Shown in pieces: positions 1 through 5,919 of a stretch of 8,488 nt of DNA. Below the pieces are notes generated by a model that saw only the letters and a program-made list of their open reading frames with translations, searched no databases and was not told the DNA's origin. This DNA is from Candidatus Omnitrophota bacterium (GTDB lineage Bacteria; Omnitrophota; Gorgyraeia; S143-82), in assembly GCA_027065215.1 (NCBI GenBank), contig JAMOOT010000224.1:1-8488 (forward strand). Reading direction: 5' to 3'. Each line of letters begins with the position of its first letter. Position 1 is the stretch's first letter. Both the position numbers and the translations under genes were made by a program.

Positions 1-135
1 AAGAATGCGCTGCACGTGCAACACAAAGGCTTGTTCCTCGACACTCTTTTGATGTGTGTTACAGTGTCATCTATTTTTTAGGGGCTTTTGTAAATTAAAA
101 CCAGTTTTTTTATATATCGGAGAAAAAGAATTTAG
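1..135. other. Intergenic stretch, no supportable gene
   Basis: This is the region beyond the terminator of the qmo unit. All three plus-strand frames are open for a short distance from the window edge (stops at about 51, 81 and 101), but none has a recognisable protein signature, so a gene tail is possible but not supported. The first 50 bases look richer in G and C than the AT-rich stretch that follows. There is a perfect 10-base palindrome, TGCACGTGCA, at 11-20, and a weak inverted repeat GACACT/AGTGTC (40-45 and 63-68) with a 17-base loop. I do not recognise either. Confidence 0.4.
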
Positions 136-169
136 AAAAAAGCCTATCCTAAGGGCAGGATAGGCTTTT
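136..169 (-). terminator. Intrinsic terminator closing the qmo operon
   Basis: A perfect 10-bp stem, AGCCTATCCT (141-150) with AGGATAGGCT (157-166), has a 6-nt loop and extends to 13 bp through AAA/TTT at 138-140 and 167-169. Read on the minus strand, the stem is followed by a run of T (140-136), as in a Rho-independent terminator. It begins 22 nt after the stop codon of the coiled-coil gene. The plus-strand side also ends in TTTT, so it may act in both directions. Confidence 0.9.
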
Positions 170-191
170 ATTCTTAGTATTTATTTTAAAT

Positions 192-860
192 TTAGAATCC
201 AAACTCTCCGTCAGAAATATCACCACCAAATCCAAATTCTGGTTTTGCTTCAGAAGATTTTGTTTCACCAGTTTCAGCAGCACCTGCTTCAGCCTCAGCA
301 GCGGCAGCACCTTCTCCAGATACTGTAACCACACCATGTTTTTTCACTTCTTCAATCTTTGCAAGGAGTTCATCTACTTTCTTAATGTACTCGTCCACCT
401 TTGCAGCAGAAGCAATTATCTTTTTCTCTCCTTCTTCCTTCATCTGAGCCTCATAATCTGCCACCTTGGCTTCTAATGCTGCAATTTTCTTTTTGTTTTC
501 TTCAATAATACCCTCATATTCAGCTAGTTTTGCCTTTTGCTCTTCAATGGTCTTTTTGTATTCAGCTATTTTATCAAAAATTGAATCTACTTCTTCTTTA
601 ACATCTGCTGGAAGAGATAAGATAGATACATTTTCTCCCAGTTCCCTGACTTCTTCCTTTCCAAGTCTTGCAAGCTCTGGATGTTGTTCATAAATCCAGG
701 CCTTAGACATTGCCGATGCAAAGGGAGCTAACTCCTTATCAACCTGTTTCTGTGTTACAAAACTTAGCAACTCCAGAACATCCTGATTATAGTTGCCTGC
801 CTTGCCCCTCAGATAAGACACGAATGTCTGTATGGGGAAAACTTTTCGAGCTTCTGCCAT
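192..860 (-). CDS. Coiled-coil protein of unknown function, last gene of the qmo operon (QmoD position)
   Basis: This is a 222-residue soluble protein with no signal peptide or membrane segment. Residues 1-84 look like a small globular domain. Residues 86-175 are a charged Lys/Glu coiled coil whose middle (98-139) is built of three 14-residue units with hydrophobic positions I98/L112/I126 and I105/I119/V133. Residues 182-207 are a flexible Ala/Glu/Gly linker, and the protein ends in a Gly/Phe/Asp segment with EFGF at 208-211 and again at 219-222. It contains no cysteine, so it is not an Fe-S carrier. The start is supported by GGAGG (866-870) five bases before the ATG. It lies 14 nt after qmoC and before a strong terminator, so it is very probably co-transcribed with qmoABC. 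Desulfovibrio has a hypothetical gene, called qmoD, at this position. I infer positional equivalence, but homology is unchecked. A scaffold or assembly role for the Qmo-Apr contact is possible, not shown. Confidence 0.85.
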   Translation of the reverse strand: MAEARKVFPIQTFVSYLRGKAGNYNQDVLELLSFVTQKQVDKELAPFASAMSKAWIYEQHPELARLGKEEVRELGENVSILSLPADVKEEVDSIFDKIAEYKKTIEEQKAKLAEYEGIIEENKKKIAALEAKVADYEAQMKEEGEKKIIASAAKVDEYIKKVDELLAKIEEVKKHGVVTVSGEGAAAAEAEAGAAETGETKSSEAKPEFGFGGDISDGEFGF

Positions 861-874
861 GACAGCCTCCTTAT

Positions 875-2086
875 TTATATAACAAAAAGTTTATTTTTCT
901 GCTCATCCACCTCTGTGGATACCCTTCCTATCATCCTTGCATATGCAAGGGCAAAAACCCTGTATACTAAATGTCCCAACTTAGACCAGGGTAAATATGC
1001 TATTAACATAAATACAGACACAAGGTGTATATAATATGCTAAATAAGCAAGTCCTGCAATATTAGCCCATCTCAAAACTTCACTTAAAATTCCACTTAAA
1101 GCAACTACCCAGATAAGACCTAAAAGATACCAATCATAGTAAGTTGAAGCATCTTTTGTGGATTCATTTAATCTTCTCTTTGTAAGATTTATCAGTCCAA
1201 TTATAAGTAAGACAGCTCCTACATTTGCAAGCAATTTTACTGGGTTATATAAGGGCATTGGATATCCCATATGCAGGAATGAAAAGATTTTTCCTGCCCA
1301 ATGGGTAAATGCCACAATAGCTGTAACTACAAAAAGGGCTGCAAAACCATAAAACAACATCAAGTGGCCTTTGAATTTTAATTGATCATCCTCTTCTTCT
1401 CCACAATCCTTAAATTTTTTGTGGGTCAAGACCTCATCTTTTATTACTTCATATAAGGCATGCCAGATTGTCTTTGGCCTCGTGTATCCAACTACAAAGG
1501 TCTTTGGCTGTGTATCAAACACCTCTTTCAGTTTTCTAACCCCTTTATAAAAGCTCCAAATTACAAAAATTGCAGCAAGACCAAATATTGGGTCTATTGT
1601 GTAGTCTCCTGGAAAGATCAGGGAATATTCTACATGTCCATCTTTTAGAGGAAATGGTGAACCACAGATGCTTCCTGTAATAAACCAGATTAAAAGGTAA
1701 ATAATTGCAGGAATAGCAATCAATTTTGGAAGGTGTTTTATTGAGCTCATCCATTTACCCAAGAAAGATGGTCCGGTCAAATTCCTATAGGCCATGTTTC
1801 TTAAAGCAGCCATAAGTTCACCAGGCTTGGCACCCCTTGGACACATTTCACTACACTGTCCACACTTGTGGCATAGCCACATATCAATATCATTTACCAA
1901 TTTGTCTTTTAATCCCCATTGAGCCCAAATCATTTCCTTCCGTGGAAATGATTTGTCCATTGGAGATAGGGGACAAACAACACTACAGGTGGCGCACTGA
2001 AAACACTTTTTCACGTTTTCCCCACCAATTTCCTGTAGTTCTTTTATAAACTCAAGATCAGGTTTAACTCGACTTACCATTGTCAT
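875..2086 (-). CDS. qmoC: QmoC, membrane subunit of quinone-interacting oxidoreductase (HdrC/HdrE fusion)
   Basis: This 403-residue subunit is expected to oxidise menaquinol at the cytoplasmic membrane and feed electrons to QmoA and QmoB. The N-terminal HdrC-like domain carries two CxxCxxCxxxC motifs for [4Fe-4S] clusters: C28, C31, C34, C38 and C72, C75, C78, C82, each followed by Pro. From about residue 120 the protein is a membrane domain of the HdrE/NarI cytochrome b type, with about six hydrophobic segments near 122-140, 164-180, 241-262, 284-301, 319-335 and 346-366. H241, H262, H354 and H372 lie in or beside these segments and are candidate haem b ligands. A charged cytoplasmic loop (181-240) separates helices two and three. 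The start at 2086 has GGAGGG (2091-2096) at good spacing; a second in-frame ATG at 2080 is less well placed. It lies 12 nt after qmoB. The fused membrane domain separates it from Gram-positive systems that use soluble HdrBC instead. Confidence 0.96.
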   Translation of the reverse strand: MTMVSRVKPDLEFIKELQEIGGENVKKCFQCATCSVVCPLSPMDKSFPRKEMIWAQWGLKDKLVNDIDMWLCHKCGQCSEMCPRGAKPGELMAALRNMAYRNLTGPSFLGKWMSSIKHLPKLIAIPAIIYLLIWFITGSICGSPFPLKDGHVEYSLIFPGDYTIDPIFGLAAIFVIWSFYKGVRKLKEVFDTQPKTFVVGYTRPKTIWHALYEVIKDEVLTHKKFKDCGEEEDDQLKFKGHLMLFYGFAALFVVTAIVAFTHWAGKIFSFLHMGYPMPLYNPVKLLANVGAVLLIIGLINLTKRRLNESTKDASTYYDWYLLGLIWVVALSGILSEVLRWANIAGLAYLAYYIHLVSVFMLIAYLPWSKLGHLVYRVFALAYARMIGRVSTEVDEQKNKLFVI

Positions 2087-2098
2087 ATTTCCCTCCTA

Positions 2099-4405
2099 CT
2101 AATATCCCTTAAAAGGATTGGGACCCAGTTTAATAATGTCCTCAACAAAACTATCAATTATCTCAGGAATCCTATCATAGTCATCTATGGCAACCTGTTC
2201 CTGCCTAACCCTTTCTAATTCCACACCCAGTCTATCCAATGTCTCACCAATATTTTGCATTCTTCTATTGCACAGTTCAGATCCCTTCATAAAGTGACAT
2301 TGATAGTCTTCTCCATATTTACATCCTAAAAGAAGACATCCATCATTTCCTTTACTCATGGCATCAGCAATCCAGATTGTATTAACAGATCCAAGACAGC
2401 GTACAGGAATAATCCTTACATAGGGACTCCATCTACGTCCCCTTTTTGCAGCCATATCCAGGGCTGGATAGGCATCATTTTCACAGGCAAGGATCACTAT
2501 CCTTGGACCTTCCTTTTCCATATTATCAGGAACTTTAATGGAGGTAATCATTGATCCAATCTGTCCAACACTATAATTGTCAAAGGAAATAACCCTTTCA
2601 GGACATGCACCCATACAGGTACCACACCTTCTACATCTTGCAATATTTGGTTTTGGTGTTCCCTTTTCATCGTCATCTAATGCACCAAATGGACATTCTT
2701 CAGTACACCTTTTACATTGAGTACACCTTACAAAGTTGAATTTTGGATAGGATAGATCCCCAGAGCGTGGATGTACAGCCACACCCCTGTTTACAGATTC
2801 AATACACTGAATTGCTTTTAGTGCTGCACCATAAGCATCAGATGCAGACCTGGCAAGTGTCATTGGCTGTCTTACAGGACCTGCAGCATAAATCCCTGTT
2901 CTTCTGGTTTCATAAGGAAAGCAAATATAATTTGAATCTGCATAACCATCAAAGAGATCTAGATCAGGAAATGCTGGTCCCTGCCTATATTCAAGATTTA
3001 TAACAGGCTCAAGAGCAGTGGTTGGTACAAATCCTGTAGGAACAACCACAAGATCAGCCTCAATTTCTATTGTCTCTCCTAAGAGGTTATCTTCAATTCT
3101 CACAACCACATTTTCATTGGACCCAGCATAAAAAGAAGTCACTTTACCTTTGGTTAGCATGATACCTGGATCATCCTGGGCTGATTTATAGTAAAGTTCA
3201 TACACTCCAGGAGTCACCATGTGTTCATAGATGATATAAGCAATTGAATCCTCAATCATTTCCCTTACATATCCTGCCTGTTTCAGGGCAGTAAGGGAAG
3301 TAACTTCTGATGTATAATCAAGATGTCTATATGTCTTGATTGGTTCAAACTTTACCTCAATTGTCTCTTCTTCTGATGATTCTTCACTCTTTGCCTCTGC
3401 TTCTTCTAATTTTTTCTTTTTTTCCTCTTCTTCTTGTTTAGCTATATCCTCATATAAATCTGAGGCCCCAAGTACAAAAAGTACATTCTTTGGAACGCCC
3501 CCATCACTAGGCCTCTTGATCTCGCCCTTTTTGGCCATTTCTTCAAATTCAACATTAGTGACTATATTCTTTAGAGAACCATAACCCAAGGGTTCTAAAT
3601 ATTTTGGTTCAATGGGCTTCCAACCAGTTGCTACTACAACTGCTCCAACTTCAACCTCTTCCTCGCCCTTAGCGGTCTTTAAATAGGCAGTATATTGACC
3701 TGGTTGACCACTTAATTTTTCCAACTGAGTCCCAACATATACTTTTATCTTCTTGTTATTTTTAACAGCCTGGATCTTTTCTTCTATCTTTGTATCTTCT
3801 GCCTGAGTATAGGGTGGATTTATTGGAAAACTCTTAAGCATCTTTGCAGCGTATCCACCAAGTTCCGACTCTTTCTCAACCAGAACTGCCTCATAGCCTG
3901 CCTCAGCTACTGCTAAAGCTGCATGAATGCCCGTCCAACCACCACCTAAAACAAGCACTCTTTTCACACTCTCAATTGCTTCCCCTTCTGGAGCAGCACT
4001 TTTTTGGAGTTTAATAACAGACATGTTGATGTAATCCATCACCATGTCCCATAGGAGTTGAGGGGTTTCATCTCCTGGCTTGAGCAAAGACCCATCTGGA
4101 TTTTTATATGCCATTATCCCCTGTTCTCTTAAATTTACTCTATCAACAACAACCTTTGGACCAAAATCAAAATACTCAGTATCTTCTCTGGGAGATGGTC
4201 CAACAATGCTCACGCCATCAATAGCACCAGAATCTAAATCTTTTTGGATCTCCTTACGAGCCTCATCACTGGCTACTAGTGGAAATACTTTAATAACTGG
4301 TGTTGCATCTCCCCATCTATTCTTAATTTTTTCTACCAATTGATCCACGTCTAAATATGGATCAAAGGTTGCTTTGTCTATGTATATACCGATCTTCTCG
4401 GCCAT
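2099..4405 (-). CDS. qmoB: QmoB, HdrA-like flavoprotein with two [4Fe-4S] clusters and MvhD-like domain
   Basis: This 768-residue cytoplasmic subunit of the Qmo complex is a relay between the membrane subunit and APS reductase. Residues 1-145 are an N-terminal extension absent from QmoA. An HdrA-like FAD domain follows, with GGGWTG at 154-159, LGG at 182-184 and ATGW at 259-262. A Lys/Glu/Ser-rich low-complexity insert occupies about 323-352. Two ferredoxin motifs follow: C561, C564, C567, C571 and C591, C594, C597, C601. The C-terminal region (about 634-768) is MvhD/FrhD-like, with cysteines at 641, 670, 690, 695, 703 and 712. The cysteines that QmoA carries in the shared HdrA core are missing here. 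The frame is open 31 codons further upstream into qmoA, but the ATG at 4405 has GGAGG (4411-4415) five bases away and gives the expected N-terminus. It starts 2 nt after the qmoA stop and ends with TAG. Confidence 0.97.
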   Translation of the reverse strand: MAEKIGIYIDKATFDPYLDVDQLVEKIKNRWGDATPVIKVFPLVASDEARKEIQKDLDSGAIDGVSIVGPSPREDTEYFDFGPKVVVDRVNLREQGIMAYKNPDGSLLKPGDETPQLLWDMVMDYINMSVIKLQKSAAPEGEAIESVKRVLVLGGGWTGIHAALAVAEAGYEAVLVEKESELGGYAAKMLKSFPINPPYTQAEDTKIEEKIQAVKNNKKIKVYVGTQLEKLSGQPGQYTAYLKTAKGEEEVEVGAVVVATGWKPIEPKYLEPLGYGSLKNIVTNVEFEEMAKKGEIKRPSDGGVPKNVLFVLGASDLYEDIAKQEEEEKKKKLEEAEAKSEESSEEETIEVKFEPIKTYRHLDYTSEVTSLTALKQAGYVREMIEDSIAYIIYEHMVTPGVYELYYKSAQDDPGIMLTKGKVTSFYAGSNENVVVRIEDNLLGETIEIEADLVVVPTGFVPTTALEPVINLEYRQGPAFPDLDLFDGYADSNYICFPYETRRTGIYAAGPVRQPMTLARSASDAYGAALKAIQCIESVNRGVAVHPRSGDLSYPKFNFVRCTQCKRCTEECPFGALDDDEKGTPKPNIARCRRCGTCMGACPERVISFDNYSVGQIGSMITSIKVPDNMEKEGPRIVILACENDAYPALDMAAKRGRRWSPYVRIIPVRCLGSVNTIWIADAMSKGNDGCLLLGCKYGEDYQCHFMKGSELCNRRMQNIGETLDRLGVELERVRQEQVAIDDYDRIPEIIDSFVEDIIKLGPNPFKGY

Positions 4406-4407
4406 AT

Positions 4408-5646
4408 TTACCTCCCTCTTACCGTTTGTATGGCTTTCATAGCTGCAGCAGTACCTGATTGAGCTGATTTCATAACATCGAGAGGTTCGGCTGCACAACC
4501 TGCTACAAAAATACCTTTATCCTGAGAATCAAAAACAAAACCCTCTTCATCCACTTGGACATCAAAGGGAACACTCTCCCCTGCAAGTGATGGCTGCATA
4601 CCTGTTGCCAGCACCACTAGATCATATTTTTCAGTTATCTTATTGCCAGATATGGCGTCTTCTGCTGTTACCCATACATCTGATGTAGCAATATCCTCTT
4701 CAACCTTTGCAACCTTGCCTTTAATGGTCTTTATCTTTTCGTCTGCCAATACCTTATCAGCAAATTTTTTATATCTACCAGGCGTCCTTAAATCAATATA
4801 GAATATTGTCACTTCTGCATCAGGATATTGTTCACGTACATAGGTGGCCTGCTTTATTGATGCCATGCAGCAGATATAAGAACAATAAGGTAAATGATTT
4901 TCATCCCGTGATCCTGCACACTGAACAAAGGCAACCTTTTTTGGTGGAGCACCATCAGAAGGCCTTACAATCTTCCCATTTGTAGGACCAAATGGAGAAG
5001 CAAGCCTTTCCATCTGCATATTGGATATGCAGTTTGCGATCTGTCCTGCTCCTAGATTTGTGAGATTAGTCACATCATAGGGTTTCCAACCAGTGGCAAT
5101 AATAATGCTTCCAACGTTCAGAGTGATAGTCTTTTCTTCGTCCTTTAAATTAATAAAAGGGCTCTTTGACAAAAGCTTCTTTTCCTCTTCTGATACATGT
5201 TCTAATTCAAGAACATATCTTCCAGGATAAGCAAAAGGGGCATCCAGATAAAGGGGTTTTCTGGATGATAGACCAAATTCAAATTCATTCTTTACATTGG
5301 CAGCGAGTTTTGCAGCAAGTTCTGATAAATCACAACTACGAGGAGCCGTATATCTTGGCTTTATCCTGACCGCCACTTCATAATTACCAGCACTCCCACT
5401 CACTGATGTCACTTCAGCTAATGTAAACACCTTTACATTCGGATTTTTTTTGATCCTCTGAAACTGGATCTCCAAACCACAGGATGGGGGACACAACTTG
5501 GGGAAATATTTATTCAGTTGCATCACCCTTCCGCCCAAAAAAGGCCTTTTTTCTACGAGATAGACTTCATGGCCAACTTCCGCCGCCTCCAGGGCCGCAG
5601 TTATGCCGCTGAAGCCACCCCCGATTACTAAAATACTTTTTGACAT
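4408..5646 (-). CDS. qmoA: QmoA, HdrA-like FAD subunit of quinone-interacting oxidoreductase
   Basis: This 412-residue soluble flavoprotein is related to heterodisulfide reductase HdrA but lacks the ferredoxin domains of full-length HdrA. The FAD-binding GxGxxG motif is at G9, G11, G14, followed by the acidic end of the second strand at E32 and LGGR at 37-40. A CPPSC motif (C52, C56) follows the first FAD segment. The HdrA cluster motif is complete: C243 in CAGSRD, then C255, C259 and C260 in YCSYICC. ATG motifs typical of this fold are at 184-186 and 347-349. The start at 5646 is supported by GGGAGG (5652-5657) five bases upstream; an out-of-frame ATG at 5651 is ignored. It is the first gene of the tight qmoABC cluster and lies 273 nt after aprA, behind a terminator and leader. 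Confidence 0.97.
   Translation of the reverse strand: MSKSILVIGGGFSGITAALEAAEVGHEVYLVEKRPFLGGRVMQLNKYFPKLCPPSCGLEIQFQRIKKNPNVKVFTLAEVTSVSGSAGNYEVAVRIKPRYTAPRSCDLSELAAKLAANVKNEFEFGLSSRKPLYLDAPFAYPGRYVLELEHVSEEEKKLLSKSPFINLKDEEKTITLNVGSIIIATGWKPYDVTNLTNLGAGQIANCISNMQMERLASPFGPTNGKIVRPSDGAPPKKVAFVQCAGSRDENHLPYCSYICCMASIKQATYVREQYPDAEVTIFYIDLRTPGRYKKFADKVLADEKIKTIKGKVAKVEEDIATSDVWVTAEDAISGNKITEKYDLVVLATGMQPSLAGESVPFDVQVDEEGFVFDSQDKGIFVAGCAAEPLDVMKSAQSGTAAAMKAIQTVRGR
4411..4416 (-). promoter_or_regulatory. qmoB ribosome binding site inside the end of qmoA
   Basis: GGGAGG is formed by the last two sense codons of qmoA (GGG AGG) and lies directly before its TAA stop. The qmoB ATG follows five bases after the GGAGG. 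Ribosomes ending qmoA are therefore placed on the qmoB start, which suggests translational coupling. This site also decides the qmoB start against the longer open frame upstream. Confidence 0.8.
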
Positions 5647-5651
5647 TTCAT

Positions 5652-5866
5652 CCTCCCTATAACAGAGCTTATACCAATAATCGCCTTTAGCCTCCCTTGA
5701 TACACCTAATCTTTCTCATCAGCCCGGACACATAACTTTTTCTCTCTTATCTTATACTCCTTTTTTAAGCAACCAAAAAACCCATTTAAAAATTTATGCT
5801 TAATTGTGCCCTCAAGGGAATTTTAGTCCTCTGGAGTAATCTTCCCTCAAGATCACTTAAGATATC
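5652..5866 (-). promoter_or_regulatory. qmoABC leader and likely promoter region
   Basis: About 220 nt lie between the aprA terminator and qmoA with no credible gene. Since transcription of aprBA is expected to stop or drop at 5867-5901, a separate qmo promoter is likely here. Weak candidates on the minus strand are TATAAG at 5751-5756 with a poor T-rich -35 about 17 nt upstream, and an extended -10, TGGTATAAG, at 5668-5676, which would leave a very short leader. The heptamer CCCTCAA (plus strand) occurs at 5809-5815 and 5844-5850. The ribosome binding site of qmoA (GGGAGG, 5652-5657) ends the region. I do not recognise a riboswitch. Confidence 0.35.
5809..5818. repeat. Short imperfect palindrome CCCT-CA-AGGG with a nearby heptamer repeat
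   Basis: The 10-base CCCTCAAGGG has CCCT/AGGG arms around CA. The heptamer CCCTCAA at its left end recurs at 5844-5850, exactly 35 bases away, in the leader of qmoA, and TCAAGGG on the minus strand (5694-5700) is a partial third copy. The spacing and position would suit a protein binding site near the qmo promoter, but sequences this short can recur by chance. Confidence 0.25.
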
Positions 5867-5901
5867 AAAAAAGGGCAGGACCTAATTTTAGATCCTGCCC
5901 T
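5867..5901 (-). terminator. Intrinsic terminator between aprA and qmoA
   Basis: A 9-bp stem, AGGGCAGGA (5872-5880) with TCCTGCCCT (5893-5901), has a 12-nt inner region that can add CTA/TAG pairs past one mismatch. On the minus strand the stem is followed by TTTTTT (5872-5867, partly shared with the stem), then a mixed sequence. It begins 18 nt after the aprA stop. It should end or reduce transcripts from aprBA before qmoABC. Confidence 0.8.
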
Positions 5902-5919
5902 CTGTTTTCATTATATGAA

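Noticed and set aside
3..101. Open plus-strand frame from the window edge, possible 3' end of a gene
   Set aside because: All three frames are open for a similar short distance and none shows a recognisable protein signature.
466..693. Plus-strand open frame opposite the coiled-coil gene
   Set aside because: It is a Ser/Phe-rich shadow of the Lys/Glu-rich coiled coil on the other strand, with no ribosome binding site; the other long antisense frames in the window are rejected for the same kind of reason.
3336..3584. Plus-strand open frame opposite the charged insert of qmoB
   Set aside because: Its Ser/Phe-rich composition is the mirror of the Glu/Lys-rich insert, and it lies fully inside a clear gene.
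4406..4498. Upstream extension of qmoB by 31 codons into qmoA
   Set aside because: The extension overlaps the end of qmoA in another frame and has no ribosome binding site, while the ATG at 4405 has a well-spaced GGAGG and gives the expected QmoB N-terminus.
5687..5719. Ten-codon open frame (MRKIRCIKGG) in the qmoA leader, a possible leader peptide
   Set aside because: It has no ribosome binding site, no run of a regulatory amino acid and no clear attenuator after it; an open frame this short is expected by chance.
5713..5721. CTGATGAG on the minus strand, which resembles part of a hammerhead ribozyme core
   Set aside because: The matching CGAAA segment and the three helices needed for the fold are not seen nearby.
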